NCBI RefSeq assembly: GCF_030297175.1
Contig: NZ_AP028070.1
Span: 868,001 to 932,000 of the forward strand
DNA length: 64,000 bases
Direction of reading: 5' to 3'
Source: Marinobacter sp. LA51
GTDB lineage: Bacteria; Pseudomonadota; Gammaproteobacteria; Pseudomonadales; Oleiphilaceae
Shown here: piece by piece, positions 49,347-58,958 of the stretch
How the letters are laid out: every line of letters starts with the position of its first letter
Position numbering within the stretch: position 1 is the stretch's first letter
The notes under the pieces: model-generated
What the model saw: the letters and a program-made list of their open reading frames with translations, nothing else
Told to the model about the DNA's origin: nothing
Database searches by the model: none
Program-made: the position numbers and the translations under genes

Positions 49347-51269
49347 ATGAAGCCTGCCCATTGCCCCAGTGTGTCACTTCTGGTTCTCGCCCTCGGTCTG
49401 GCCGGGTGTGGTGAGGAATCCGACAACCTGCCTGTCGATGGCAGAGACTTTGACGGTGTCGAATACAGCGAACCGGTGGCCTACACCGGCAAGGCCATCG
49501 ATGGTTACCTGATCAACGCCCGGGTCTGGCTTGATATGGACGGTGACGGCCAGTACACCCCGGGGCCGATGACCATTGCCCTGGATAACGGCGCAGAAGT
49601 GGTGCTTGAAGCCGGTGAGCCGACCGCAATGTCTGGTGAAAACGGCAACTTTTCCCTCGATGTGGCCGAGCTGGAGCAGGATCCGGAGGTGGGGCCGGAC
49701 CTCGATCCCCGGGATTACCCACTGCATGCCCTGGCGCTGCCGGGCAAAACGCTGGAGCAAACGCCGGCCGGGAATGTCGCGGTTGCCAGTGCCTACCTTT
49801 TGTCGGCATCGCCCGGGGTGCGCAATGTCACGCCCCTGACCACCCTGGCCAGATTCCGGACCTTGGCTGGGCTGACGGAAGGGTCAACGCATAATCTTCC
49901 GGAAGGTTTGGTGGGGATGAACCTCCGGCGGGATTACGTCCAGGCGGAAGACGAGCGTGCCCACGCTTACGCCCGGGCACTGGCCCGGTTCATGGCCAGT
50001 CAGATTCCAGATGACTATAACCAGCTGTTGGCCAATGCCGGCAGCACCGGTACCGAGCGTTTTCTGAGCGCAGATGCGGCGGTTTTGCTGGGAGTGTCGT
50101 TGGCGCAGCATGCCCCTGACATCGTGGATATCGTCGATGAAGTGGCCGGCAGCGAATACGCCACCGTGGCGGTGGAATCGCTGGAGTTGCCGGTAGTCGC
50201 TCTGGAGCTCAGTAACCCGACCTTGCTGACCCGTCAGCGCATACTTGCCCAGCCGAAATTGTCAGCCGACCTGCCGACCGGGGTGTCGGATCTGAAACAG
50301 TCGGCGGAACTGCTGTTTGACTACAACGAGGCAGGGCAGCTCAAGTCCATTTCGGCCAATGGCTGCCTGGCGCCGTCGATGCCAGAGCTGGCTCGATTGG
50401 TTGCGGTTGAAGGCTATGCTTCCAGGCTCGCTACTCAATGGTTCCCCTCGGCGGCACTGTCTGAGCAGAGTGTGATTAATTACGACAATCCCGGCATCGA
50501 TGAGCGTCTCGTGTTCGACTGGGCTAATGATCAAATCCATTTCGAAACGGCGACCACCTGTCATGAGCATGAGGGCATCTTTGCTGGGTCCAGCGAATTG
50601 GGAGGTAATCCAGAGATCACCTACAGCTGGACAATGGATAGCGATGACCGGGTTGAGCTGGAAGCCCGCATTTTCCGCCCCGATGGCTCCGTGCTGACCA
50701 CCCGGACTCTTGAGTCAGAGGCCATTGCAAACGGAGTTGCCGGCTTTGTTCCTCACACCCTGAATGAAGGTATGGCTGAAATAATGTCGCTGCAGCTGGC
50801 CGACCCCGGCGGAGTCTGTTTGACCGATGAAGAGCTAAAGAATGTCGCAGATTTGGATGTGGTGGTCAGTTCAATCGAGCCTTTCTCCTTTTCCGGTTAT
50901 GAGCCGCAACCAGTGTCATTCAACGACCTGGAAATGGAGCTGGACATCCGCACCCTCTTAGATCCCGATACCAATGGCGAGGTCACGTTCAATCGTTTGC
51001 TGCGTTATGGTTTCCTGGATCCACAGACGGCCGGTCTGGCCAACGTGGATGCGACGCGGGGCTTTGAGTGGGTGATGTACTACGCGCCGATGGGAAGTTC
51101 GGAGTTTACGCCAATCCAGCCAAACTTGATTGCGGAGGCCTATCTGACTCGGCACAACGGCGACAAGCTCTGTGGTCGCGAATTCGAGCGCACGCCGACA
51201 TCGGCTTACGCACGGGTCGAATACGATTATCAGTCGCTGTCTGATTACCTGATAGGGCTGTTGCAGTAG
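49347..51269 (+). CDS. Large hypothetical lipoprotein
   Basis: 640 residues, function not recognised. Lipobox LGLAGC at about residue 20 marks a lipoprotein; the residue after Cys is Gly. A short region GKAIDGYLINARVWLDMDGDGQYTPG resembles a calcium-binding, carboxypeptidase-regulatory-like module seen at the start of many marine bacterial surface lipoproteins. It continues with VTPLTTLARF and a long beta-rich remainder without clear repeats. Two cysteines in the middle (NGCLAPS, TTCHEHE) and two late (GGVCLTD, KLCGREF) may form disulfides. GTG 49344 is one codon upstream. Alone between unrelated genes. Confidence 0.75.
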   Translation: MKPAHCPSVSLLVLALGLAGCGEESDNLPVDGRDFDGVEYSEPVAYTGKAIDGYLINARVWLDMDGDGQYTPGPMTIALDNGAEVVLEAGEPTAMSGENGNFSLDVAELEQDPEVGPDLDPRDYPLHALALPGKTLEQTPAGNVAVASAYLLSASPGVRNVTPLTTLARFRTLAGLTEGSTHNLPEGLVGMNLRRDYVQAEDERAHAYARALARFMASQIPDDYNQLLANAGSTGTERFLSADAAVLLGVSLAQHAPDIVDIVDEVAGSEYATVAVESLELPVVALELSNPTLLTRQRILAQPKLSADLPTGVSDLKQSAELLFDYNEAGQLKSISANGCLAPSMPELARLVAVEGYASRLATQWFPSAALSEQSVINYDNPGIDERLVFDWANDQIHFETATTCHEHEGIFAGSSELGGNPEITYSWTMDSDDRVELEARIFRPDGSVLTTRTLESEAIANGVAGFVPHTLNEGMAEIMSLQLADPGGVCLTDEELKNVADLDVVVSSIEPFSFSGYEPQPVSFNDLEMELDIRTLLDPDTNGEVTFNRLLRYGFLDPQTAGLANVDATRGFEWVMYYAPMGSSEFTPIQPNLIAEAYLTRHNGDKLCGREFERTPTSAYARVEYDYQSLSDYLIGLLQ

Positions 51270-51385
51270 GCGATTGCCCACCAGAGATAAAGCGGAAACA
51301 GTCCGGCCACGCAGATCAGCGGGTCGGTCGTCATTTGGAAAGGATCGATTGCTTTGGGTGATTCGCCATTTCCTGGGGGAGGAAA

Positions 51386-51472
51386 TGGTGCCGAGGAGAG
51401 GACTTGAACCTCCACGGGGTTGCCCCCACTAGCACCTGAAGCTAGCGTGTCTACCAATTTCACCACCTCGGC
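51386..51472 (-). tRNA. tRNA-Leu, anticodon CAG
   Basis: Read on the minus strand: GCCGAGG acceptor, D-arm with TTGGTAGACAC, anticodon stem CTAGC with loop TTCAGGT (CAG) and GCTAG, long variable arm TGGGGGCAACCCCG typical of Leu, T-arm TTCAAGT, acceptor CCTCGGC, discriminator A and an encoded CCA (51388-51386). 87 bases. It reads CUG codons. Promoter upstream at 51558-51586. Confidence 0.96.
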
Positions 51473-51557
51473 AGGTGATTTGCAGCTCGTCGTTAGTCAG
51501 TTGAAAAACTGGACGTTTCTGCCAGCGGTGAGGTGTGTCCCTCAACCGATGGCGCGT

Positions 51558-51586
51558 ACTTTAATAATTCCGGCAAAAGCTGTCAA
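51558..51586 (-). promoter_or_regulatory. Promoter of the tRNA-Leu gene
   Basis: Minus strand: perfect -35 TTGACA (51586-51581), 17-base spacer, -10 TAAAGT (51563-51558), then a GC-rich discriminator ACGCGCC, typical of growth-rate- and ppGpp-controlled stable RNA promoters. It starts about 80 bases before the tRNA, implying a 5' leader that is processed. The rest of 51473-51728 holds a small hairpin GAGCC-TTCGA-GGCTC (51693-51707) before rnr. Confidence 0.65.
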
Positions 51587-51728
51587 ACGTTTTTTCTAAA
51601 AAAGACGGGCAGGTATTTGTGCCTATTCTTCTTCTCCGGTTAGGCAGCTACCCCATCACGACGTTATACTGCAACACAAATCTTATACACATGAGCCTTC
51701 GAGGCTCCGTATCGTAGCAAGGATCCGA

Positions 51729-54332
51729 ATGGTTTCCAGGAAGAAAGAAGATCAAGATCCTCACGCCAATCGTGAGGCTGAGAAGTACGAAAACCCTATT
51801 CAAAGTCGTGAGTTCATCATCGCCCACCTGAAAGAGAGAGGGGCGCCGGCAACTCATGAAACTCTGTGCGACGAGCTGGGTCAAACCTCGCCTGAGGGGG
51901 TTGAAGCCCTTCGCCGTCGCCTTATCGCTATGTGTCGTGACGGGCAGATGATCTGCAACCGTCGTGGTGCCTACCTGCCCATTGAAGAAGCAGACCTGGT
52001 GACTGGTCGTATCATTGGTCACAAGGACGGCTTCGGTTTTCTGGTGCCGGATGACGGTGGCTCCGACCTGTTCCTGACCGCACGTCAGATGCGTCAAGTC
52101 TTTCACGGCGACCGGGTGGCTGCCCGGGTGGATCGGGTTGACGATCGGGGGCGCCGCGAAGGCGTCATTGTTGAGGTGCTCGAGTACCGTACCAATCAGA
52201 CCGTGGGCCGGTTTTTCCAGGAAAGCGGTATCAGTTTCGTGGTGCCGGAAAATGCCCGTATCAATCACGAGGTGCTGATACCGCAGGAGCATGCCGGTGA
52301 AGCTCGTCACGGCCAGTATGTGGTTGTGGATATCATTCGTCAGCCCAGTGTGCGAACTCAGCCATTGGGCAAGATTGTTGAAGTGCTGGGTGAGCATATG
52401 GCGCCAGGCATGGAAATTGATGTTGCCATCCGGTCCTACGACATTCCCAACAGCTGGCCGCCAGCGTTAGGGGAGCAGGTCGCCAAGATTCCGGATGAGG
52501 TCACTGAAAAAGACAAAGAAAACCGGGTTGATATCCGTAACCTCCGGTTGGTGACCATTGATGATGAGACCGCTCGGGACTTTGACGATGCGGTCTACTG
52601 CGAGCCAAGACCACGGGGTGGTTACCGCCTGCTGGTTGCGATTGCCGACGTATCCCATTATGTCCGTCCGGGCTCGCCGCTGGATGATGAGGCGGTCAAC
52701 CGCAGTACGTCGGTGTACTTCCCGGACCACGTGGTACCCATGCTGCCCGAGAAGCTATCCAACGGCCTGTGCTCGCTGAATCCAGGTGTCGATCGCTTGT
52801 GCATGGTGGCCGATATGACCATCAGTGCTTCCGGCAAAATCAGTGGTTACAGCTTCTATCAGGCGGTGATGTACAGTCATGCCCGGCTTACCTATAACAA
52901 GGTGAGCGACATGCTGGAAAATCCCGATACCGAGTCGGGTTATCGTTTGTGTGAGCAGTACGCCCATGTGCTGCCCCAGCTGCACAACCTCTATGGTCTG
53001 TATCAGTTGCTTCGTAAGGCTCGGACCGAGCGTGGCGCGATTGATTTCGAAACCACGGAAACGAAGATTGTCTTCGATGCTGATCGCAAGATTGAAGAGA
53101 TCGTCCCGGTTACCCGGAACAATGCTCACAAGATCATCGAAGAGTGCATGCTGTGCGCGAACGTGGCCACCGCCAAGTTCCTCAAGAAACATAAGCTGCC
53201 GGCGCTGTATCGGGTTCACGATGGTCCGTCCGAAGAGCGTCTGAATGCGGTCCGGCTGTTCCTGGGTGAGTTGGGTCTGCAGTTGGGTGGCGGTGATACC
53301 CCCAGCTCCGCCGACTACCAGGCATTGCTGTCAGAGATTTCGGATCGCTCCGATGCCAACGTCATCCAGACGGTTATGCTGCGTTCACTCAGTCAGGCGG
53401 TGTACAGCCCTGAGGAAGGCGGTCACTTTGGTCTCGGCTTTTCCGGTTACTCGCACTTCACGTCGCCGATTCGTCGCTACCCTGATTTGATCGCTCACCG
53501 GGCCATCAAGTCGGTGATTCACAGCGAGTCAGAGTCCAAGGATATTGTGAAGCCGCCGAAGCCGGATCCGCAGTTGGCGGAGTACCCCTACGATTTCGCG
53601 CGCATGCAGCAGCTGGGTGAACACACCTCGATGGCCGAGCGCCGCGCCGACGACGCCACCCGCGATGTCATGGCCTGGCTCAAATGCGAGTACCTGCGTG
53701 ACCACGTGGGCGAAGAGTTCGACGGCGTGATTGCGGCCGTGGTGCCGTTCGGGTTCTTTGTCCAGCTGTCCGGTGTCTACATTGAGGGGCTGGTGCATGT
53801 GTCCACTCTCAGCGGTGATTTCTTCCATCACGATTCCGCCAAGCATCGGCTGATCGGCGAGCGCACGGCCATGAGTTTCCGGCTGGGTGACGAGCTGCGG
53901 GTAAAGGTGATGCGAGTTGGCATGGAGGATCGCAAGATCGATCTGGAGCTGGTCAGTGAGCCGGTGCACCGTAAAGAAGATCGTGACGCGCTCGATATCC
54001 CGGATCGTACGGATGTCAAGAAAGGTCGGCGCAAGGCCGGTGGCAAGTCCGGAGGCGGTAAGCCAGAGGGCCGTGCGAAAGCTCCAGGCAAGGCGCCGCG
54101 GACCGGGGGTTCGGATAAAAAGTCGGACGCCCCGCTGAAGGCGCCTCGGAAGCGACCTGCGGCCTCAAAGCCTAGTGCCAAGCCCAAGCCGGAAAGCTCG
54201 AAGCCGAACCCGGACGAGCCGATGTCTGCTCGGGATGAGCTGGTGGCCCAGGCCGCCAAGCTTGCCCTGGATAAGGACAAGAAGCCGGGCAAGGACGGTA
54301 AAGCCGACAAAAAACGCAAATCCCGTAAATAA
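51729..54332 (+). CDS. rnr: Ribonuclease R
   Basis: Processive 3'-5' exonuclease for structured RNA, active in rRNA and mRNA quality control. 867 residues. Order: N-terminal winged-helix (residues about 25-85), cold-shock domains, RNB catalytic domain with TIDDETARDFDDAVYCE and GYSHFTSPIRRYPDLIAHRA, S1 domain from about 640 (GEEFDGVIAAVVPFGFFVQL), then a Lys/Pro/Gly/Ser-rich tail from about 755 to the end, thought in relatives to bind RNA and ribosomes. rlmB starts 15 bases after the stop, the conserved rnr-rlmB pair. Confidence 0.97.
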   Translation: MVSRKKEDQDPHANREAEKYENPIQSREFIIAHLKERGAPATHETLCDELGQTSPEGVEALRRRLIAMCRDGQMICNRRGAYLPIEEADLVTGRIIGHKDGFGFLVPDDGGSDLFLTARQMRQVFHGDRVAARVDRVDDRGRREGVIVEVLEYRTNQTVGRFFQESGISFVVPENARINHEVLIPQEHAGEARHGQYVVVDIIRQPSVRTQPLGKIVEVLGEHMAPGMEIDVAIRSYDIPNSWPPALGEQVAKIPDEVTEKDKENRVDIRNLRLVTIDDETARDFDDAVYCEPRPRGGYRLLVAIADVSHYVRPGSPLDDEAVNRSTSVYFPDHVVPMLPEKLSNGLCSLNPGVDRLCMVADMTISASGKISGYSFYQAVMYSHARLTYNKVSDMLENPDTESGYRLCEQYAHVLPQLHNLYGLYQLLRKARTERGAIDFETTETKIVFDADRKIEEIVPVTRNNAHKIIEECMLCANVATAKFLKKHKLPALYRVHDGPSEERLNAVRLFLGELGLQLGGGDTPSSADYQALLSEISDRSDANVIQTVMLRSLSQAVYSPEEGGHFGLGFSGYSHFTSPIRRYPDLIAHRAIKSVIHSESESKDIVKPPKPDPQLAEYPYDFARMQQLGEHTSMAERRADDATRDVMAWLKCEYLRDHVGEEFDGVIAAVVPFGFFVQLSGVYIEGLVHVSTLSGDFFHHDSAKHRLIGERTAMSFRLGDELRVKVMRVGMEDRKIDLELVSEPVHRKEDRDALDIPDRTDVKKGRRKAGGKSGGGKPEGRAKAPGKAPRTGGSDKKSDAPLKAPRKRPAASKPSAKPKPESSKPNPDEPMSARDELVAQAAKLALDKDKKPGKDGKADKKRKSRK

Positions 54333-54347
54333 CAGGAAGCAGAGTCA

Positions 54348-55085
54348 GTGTCCGGAGAATTTGTGTTTGGCTGGCACGCGTTTGAGGCTGTTCTCAAGCG
54401 TGAGCCCGAGAGATTGCAGCAGGTCTGGATTCAGACCGGCAGACAGGATAAGCGGGTCAAAAGCGTGACCGATGCGCTCGATGGTTTGGGCGTGCGCTGG
54501 AAGGTGGTCCACCGTCGTGAGCTGGATGAGCGCGTATCTGGTGTGCACCAGGGCATTGTGGCTGCGGTCAGCGAGAGCCGGGAATGGACCGAAGACGACT
54601 TGCTGGCCCAGCTGGCCGGCAGTGACAAGCCGCCGTTCCTGTTGGTGCTGGATGGCGTCACCGATCCCCACAACCTGGGGGCCTGCATGCGCACCGCCGA
54701 TGCCGTGGGTGTACAGGCGGTGATTGTGCCGAAAGACAAGTCCGCGTCCCTGACGCCGGTCGCTCGAAAGGTAGCCTGTGGCGCCGCGGAAACCGTGCCG
54801 TTTGTGCGGGTCACCAACCTTGCCCGGTTCCTGAGAACCCTGAAGGATCAAGGGGTCTGGCTGATTGGTACTGCCGGTGAGGCGGATGCAACGCTGTTTC
54901 AGGCCGACTTCAAGGGCCCGGTCGCGCTGGTGATGGGGGCCGAGGGCAAGGGCATGCGCCGGCTGACCCGGGAGCATTGTGACCAGCTCATCAATATCCC
55001 CATGCTGGGGCATGTCGACAGCCTGAATGTGTCCGTGGCTACGGGTGTTTGCCTATACCAGGCACTGCGCCAGCGCCTTGGTTAA
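54348..55085 (+). CDS. rlmB: 23S rRNA (guanosine-2251-2'-O)-methyltransferase RlmB
   Basis: SPOUT methyltransferase modifying the P loop of 23S rRNA. 245 residues from GTG 54348 (SGEFVFGWHAFEAVLKREPE), with AGGAAG upstream. Substrate-binding N-terminal domain, then the SpoU motifs VTDPHNLGACMRTADAVG, VMGAEGKGMRRLTRE and IPMLGHVDSLNVSVATGV. Co-transcribed with rnr; the next operon has its own promoter immediately after the stop. Confidence 0.96.
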   Translation: MSGEFVFGWHAFEAVLKREPERLQQVWIQTGRQDKRVKSVTDALDGLGVRWKVVHRRELDERVSGVHQGIVAAVSESREWTEDDLLAQLAGSDKPPFLLVLDGVTDPHNLGACMRTADAVGVQAVIVPKDKSASLTPVARKVACGAAETVPFVRVTNLARFLRTLKDQGVWLIGTAGEADATLFQADFKGPVALVMGAEGKGMRRLTREHCDQLINIPMLGHVDSLNVSVATGVCLYQALRQRLG

Positions 55086-55088
55086 CCC

Positions 55089-55117
55089 TTGCACAGAAGC
55101 CCCCGTCCGCCTAGAAT
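55089..55117 (+). promoter_or_regulatory. Promoter of the rpsF-rpsR-rplI operon
   Basis: -35 TTGCAC (55089-55094), 17-base spacer, -10 TAGAAT (55112-55117). It starts three bases after the rlmB stop and predicts a transcript start near 55124, giving a leader of roughly 200 bases before rpsF. Confidence 0.65.
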
Positions 55118-55121
55118 ACGT

Positions 55122-55141
55122 CACCCCTTTTCCAAGGGGTG
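55122..55141 (+). other. Hairpin at the start of the rpsF leader
   Basis: CACCCCTT (55122-55129), loop TTCC, AAGGGGTG (55134-55141): a perfect 8-bp stem. It coincides with the predicted transcript start of the rpsF promoter, so it is either a terminator for rlmB (T-run weak) or a 5'-end hairpin. Confidence 0.45.
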
Positions 55142-55227
55142 GCTTTGTATTGTCTGTTTGTCAGGCATTACCAGCCACGCTTTTGATCAAGCCTTTCTCG
55201 TAAAGCCTTATTGATAAAGCAAAAAGA

Positions 55228-55250
55228 AACCGACAGCTAAGGCTGTCACC
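55228..55250 (+). promoter_or_regulatory. Candidate S6:S18 autoregulatory leader motif
   Basis: AACCGACAGCTAAGGCTGTC spans a 6-bp hairpin GACAGC-TAAG-GCTGTC (55232-55247) preceded by CC and followed by CACC. In many bacteria the rpsF 5' leader carries a hairpin with a CCG element that mimics the 16S rRNA site of the S6:S18 complex and represses translation. Position and shape match; the exact bulge geometry cannot be verified by eye. Confidence 0.5.
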
Positions 55251-55327
55251 TCCTTGCTTTCGCGTTTTGCCGCCGATATTTGAAGTGGCGGTCAAAAAGA
55301 AAGCTGTTTAAACCGTAGGGAGAACTC

Positions 55328-55756
55328 ATGCGTCACTACGAAATCGTTTTCATGGTACATCCGGATCAGAGCGAGCAAGTGCCCGCGATGATCGAGCGTT
55401 ATACCGGCGTCATCACCGAAGATGGCGGTCAGGTACATCGCTTGGAAGATTGGGGCCGTCGTCATATGGCATACCCGATCAACAAGATTCACAAAGCTCA
55501 CTACGTGCTGATGAACGTTGAATGTTCACAGGCCGCGATGGACGAGCTGACTCACAACTTCCGGTTCAACGATGCCATTATTCGCGAACTGATTCTGCGT
55601 CGCGATGAAGCTGTTACCGATCTGTCTCCGATGAAAGCTGCCGAGTCCCGTGAGGACCGTCGTTCCGGCGGAGACGACCGTCCGCGTCGTTCAGCAGAAA
55701 CTGATGATCGTCAAAACGACCGTCAGAAAGCTGAGACCCAGGACGAAGAAGAGTAA
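55328..55756 (+). CDS. rpsF: 30S ribosomal protein S6
   Basis: Small-subunit protein that binds 16S rRNA with S18. 142 residues: the ferredoxin-like core ([42 protein letters not shown]) and a long charged tail from about residue 100 rich in Arg, Asp and Glu, ending AETQDEEE, the region where RimK adds glutamates in relatives. AGGGAGA precedes the ATG. First gene of the operon. Confidence 0.98.
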   Translation: MRHYEIVFMVHPDQSEQVPAMIERYTGVITEDGGQVHRLEDWGRRHMAYPINKIHKAHYVLMNVECSQAAMDELTHNFRFNDAIIRELILRRDEAVTDLSPMKAAESREDRRSGGDDRPRRSAETDDRQNDRQKAETQDEEE

Positions 55757-55781
55757 TTAACCGGAGTTGAGGAGTTAAGTT

Positions 55782-56012
55782 ATGGCTCGTTTTTTCAGAC
55801 GTCGTAAATTCTGCCGCTTCACGGCAGAAGGTGTTAAAGAGATCGATTACAAGGATCTGGACACCCTGAAAGGCTACATCACTGAAACCGGCAAAATCGT
55901 GCCCAGCCGCATCACCGGCACCAAAGCACGTTATCAGCGTCAGCTGGCTACCGCTATCAAGCGTGCCCGCTACCTGGCACTGCTGCCGTACTCGGACAGC
56001 CACGATAACTAA
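55782..56012 (+). CDS. rpsR: 30S ribosomal protein S18
   Basis: 76 residues, partner of S6 on the platform. Family sequence [21 protein letters not shown] and [43 protein letters not shown]. 25 bases after rpsF, preceded by GAGGAG. Confidence 0.98.
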   Translation: MARFFRRRKFCRFTAEGVKEIDYKDLDTLKGYITETGKIVPSRITGTKARYQRQLATAIKRARYLALLPYSDSHDN

Positions 56013-56038
56013 GTAACAGATAAACAGGACTTGGGACC

Positions 56039-56905
56039 ATGCGTGCACTCGCACAATTTGTAATGCGCGGTCCCCTTCAGGCCAGTGCGGTAGCAGCAGT
56101 CACAACTGCGGTACCTTTGCTGTTCTGGATTGGCGCAGCGGTTGTCGGCCTGGTGATTCTCAGGCTTGGCATCAGTCAGGGGCTTAATATCGGCCTCTGG
56201 GCATTGCTTCCGGCACTCGGCTGGAGTTGGTTCGGGCAAGACCCGACGGCTCTGGCGGTACTGCTTCAGGTAATGCTGATGGCGTCAGTGCTCAGAACCA
56301 CGCTGTCCTGGGAAAGAGCCCTTCTCGGAGGGAGCTTTCTGGCGATTGTCACCGGGCTTATGCTGCCGGTGATCTACCCCGGATTGTTGGACGATTTGGT
56401 CCAGGCCGGGGTCAGCTTTTACGAACAGTACAATGCCGATGTGGCCCAAACCCTCGGGGACAACCTGGAACAGGTTATTCGGGACACCATGAATGCCAGT
56501 ATGGCCGGGACTTACCTGGCGACTGGTATCGGTATGACGATGTTGGCCAGGTCGTGGCAGGCGGGGCTTTATAACCCCGGTGGATTCCGCACGGAATTTC
56601 ATGCCCTGAAGCTGTCGCCCGCCGTTGCGGTGGTGTGTGCAGTCACCATGGTGATTGGCCCGGTACTCGGGCTGAATGCCATGTTGCTGGTCTGGGTAGC
56701 CGGGACACCGCTGTTTTTGGCGAGCCTGGCCCTGACTCATGGCATCGTTGGACGTAAAAAGCTGAGTGGTCAGTGGCTGGTGCTGTTCTACATTGCGCTG
56801 GTTTTGCTGGGCCCAAGCCTGATGATTCTGTTAGTGGTTCTGGCTTTTGTGGATAGCTGGCTGGATATCCGGAAGCGTATAACGCCTGCCGGGCCGGCTG
56901 AATAA
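56039..56905 (+). CDS. DUF2232-like integral membrane protein between rpsR and rplI
   Basis: 288 residues, about eight hydrophobic segments (first [26 protein letters not shown]; last [29 protein letters not shown]). It matches the unknown-function membrane gene often found between S18 and L9 in gammaproteobacteria. No catalytic motif is visible. It is embedded in the ribosomal operon, 26 bases after rpsR and 20 before rplI, so it is made with the ribosome genes. Confidence 0.8.
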   Translation: MRALAQFVMRGPLQASAVAAVTTAVPLLFWIGAAVVGLVILRLGISQGLNIGLWALLPALGWSWFGQDPTALAVLLQVMLMASVLRTTLSWERALLGGSFLAIVTGLMLPVIYPGLLDDLVQAGVSFYEQYNADVAQTLGDNLEQVIRDTMNASMAGTYLATGIGMTMLARSWQAGLYNPGGFRTEFHALKLSPAVAVVCAVTMVIGPVLGLNAMLLVWVAGTPLFLASLALTHGIVGRKKLSGQWLVLFYIALVLLGPSLMILLVVLAFVDSWLDIRKRITPAGPAE

Positions 56906-56925
56906 AGCACGAAGAGGTTAACGAG

Positions 56926-57372
56926 ATGGAAGTTATTCTGCTCGAGAAAGTTGCAAACCTTGGCTCCCTGGGTGACAAGGTAAAGGTTAAGGCCGGTTAC
57001 GGTCGTAATTTCCTGCTTCCTTATGGCAAGGCTGTACCTGCCACCGAAGCAAACCTGAAGGCGTTCGAAGAGCGTCGCGCCGAGCTGGAAAAAGCCGCTG
57101 CCGAGAAGCAGTCTGCTGCCCAGGCACGCGCTGAAGCTCTGGAAGGCGCAGCCTTCACCATCAGCTCGAAAGCTGGTGAAGAAGGTAAGCTGTTCGGTTC
57201 TATCGGTGTGCGTGACATCGCTGATGCGATCACCGCTGGTGGTACTGACGTCGAGAAGAGCGAAGTTCGTCTGCCCGAAGGTCCGATTCGCGTGACCGGC
57301 GAGTACGAAATCGAGCTGCAGCTGCACTCTGACGTAGAAGTGACTGTTAAGCTGGCGGTTGTTGCGGCGTAA
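56926..57372 (+). CDS. rplI: 50S ribosomal protein L9
   Basis: 148 residues. N-terminal domain with [36 protein letters not shown], a long connecting helix (Ala/Glu-rich, about 50-80), and the C-terminal domain ([14 protein letters not shown]... [21 protein letters not shown]). Last gene of the S6 operon before a terminator. Confidence 0.98.
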   Translation: MEVILLEKVANLGSLGDKVKVKAGYGRNFLLPYGKAVPATEANLKAFEERRAELEKAAAEKQSAAQARAEALEGAAFTISSKAGEEGKLFGSIGVRDIADAITAGGTDVEKSEVRLPEGPIRVTGEYEIELQLHSDVEVTVKLAVVAA

Positions 57373-57420
57373 TTTGTCGCAGCGTCCAGCCTGGCCGGCA
57401 CTGCCGGCCTAGCTTGATTG

Positions 57421-57460
57421 AACGGGCCCGAACCGGCGACGGTTTCGGGCCCGTTGCTTT
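57421..57460 (+). terminator. Terminator of the rpsF-rplI operon
   Basis: AACGGGCCCGAACC (57421-57434), loop GGCGAC, GGTTTCGGGCCCGTT (57441-57455) with one bulged base, then GCTTT. Very stable stem, short T-run. Confidence 0.75.
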
Positions 57461-57551
57461 CTGGTATTCTTAGTTTTTTCTCAGCCTCTCCCAAACCCGA
57501 AGCGTTCCCCGTAAACTGGACCATTCGTGTTACCCATCAGAAGACGTTGTT

Positions 57552-58958
57552 ATGGCCAAGCCCAATCTGAAACCCGCCAGTAGTGATCTGGAAACCAGTC
57601 GCATCAAAGTGCCACCGCATTCGGTTGAAGCCGAGCAAGCCGTGCTGGGTGGCCTGATGCTCGATAACCGTCGGTTCGATGAAGTGTCGGAAATCATTTC
57701 CGCTGGCGACTTCTACCGCCAGGATCATCGTCTGATTTTCGGGGCAGTGGAGCGCCTGGCCAGCGAAAGTGAACCCCTGGATGTGGTCACGCTGGCGGAA
57801 TTCCTGGAGCGTGCCGGGGATATCGAAGATGCCGGCGGCCTGGCGTACCTGGCCGAACTGGCGGAGAAAACTCCGGGTGCTGCCAATATTCGGGCCTATG
57901 CCGATATCGTCCGCGAGCGATCGGTGCTGCGCCAACTGGTGGAAGTGTCCGGCAAGATCTCGGATTCGGCTTTCAACCCCCAGGGCCGCAACAGTAACGA
58001 GATTCTGGATGAGGCTGAACGCAACGTATTCCAGATTGCAGAATCCCGGGTCAAGGAAGGTTCTGGCCCGCAGGGGATCAACCCGATCCTGACCAAGACC
58101 CTGAGCCGGATTGAAGAACTGTTTGAATCCGGTGAGCAGACCACTGGCCTGACCACCGGGTTTCGGGATCTGGATGACCAGACCTCCGGTATGCAGCCGG
58201 CCGATTTGATTATCGTGGCAGGGCGGCCCTCCATGGGTAAGACCACCTTCGCCATGAACATTGTTGAAAATGCACTGATCAGTAGCGGTACCCCGGTGCT
58301 GGTATTCAGTATGGAGATGCCCGCGGATGCTCTGGCCATGCGGATGCTGTCGTCCCTTGGCCGGATCGACCAGACCAAGGTCCGGGGCGGTAAGCTCGAA
58401 GAAGATGACTGGCCCCGCCTGACCTCGGCAGTGAGCCTACTCAAGGACAAGCCACTGTATATCGACGATACCCCGGGCCTGAGCCCGACCGAAATGCGGT
58501 CCCGGGCCCGGCGGATTGCCCGGGAAAACGACGGCAAGATTGGCCTGATCATGGTCGACTACCTGCAGCTGATGCGGGTGCCCGGCAACACCGAAGGCCG
58601 GACCGCTGAGATCTCCGAAATTTCCCGGTCCCTGAAGGGTATTGCCAAGGAATTGAGTTGCCCGGTGGTGGCCCTGTCCCAGCTTAACCGAAGCCTGGAG
58701 CAACGGCCCAACAAGCGTCCGGTGAACTCGGACCTGCGGGAATCAGGCGCCATCGAGCAGGACGCCGATGTCATCATGTTTGTGTACCGGGACGAGGTGT
58801 ACAACGAAGACACCCAGGACAAGGGTATTGCCGAGATCATTATCGGTAAGCAGCGGAACGGCCCGATCGGCACCATTCGCCTGGCATTTATCGGTAAGTT
58901 CACCAAGTTCGAGGATCTCGCCCATGGTAACTACGGCGATTATGGTGGTGAATACTGA
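57552..58958 (+). CDS. dnaB: Replicative DNA helicase DnaB
   Basis: Hexameric 5'-3' helicase of the replication fork. 468 residues. N-terminal domain (PPHSVEAEQAVLGGLMLDNR), linker, then RecA-like domain with Walker A GRPSMGKTTFAMNI, Walker B region IGLIMVDYLQLMR, and the arginine-finger area SDLRESGAIEQDADVIMFVYRDE. No intein. In this genome its loader is probably the DciA protein at 1715. Its stop overlaps the alr start (TGATG). Confidence 0.98.
   Translation: MAKPNLKPASSDLETSRIKVPPHSVEAEQAVLGGLMLDNRRFDEVSEIISAGDFYRQDHRLIFGAVERLASESEPLDVVTLAEFLERAGDIEDAGGLAYLAELAEKTPGAANIRAYADIVRERSVLRQLVEVSGKISDSAFNPQGRNSNEILDEAERNVFQIAESRVKEGSGPQGINPILTKTLSRIEELFESGEQTTGLTTGFRDLDDQTSGMQPADLIIVAGRPSMGKTTFAMNIVENALISSGTPVLVFSMEMPADALAMRMLSSLGRIDQTKVRGGKLEEDDWPRLTSAVSLLKDKPLYIDDTPGLSPTEMRSRARRIARENDGKIGLIMVDYLQLMRVPGNTEGRTAEISEISRSLKGIAKELSCPVVALSQLNRSLEQRPNKRPVNSDLRESGAIEQDADVIMFVYRDEVYNEDTQDKGIAEIIIGKQRNGPIGTIRLAFIGKFTKFEDLAHGNYGDYGGEY

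Noticed and set aside
51245..51466. Open frame of 73 codons on the minus strand starting MVKLVDTLASGASGGN
   Set aside because: It is the tRNA-Leu gene read as protein; a well-known false call.
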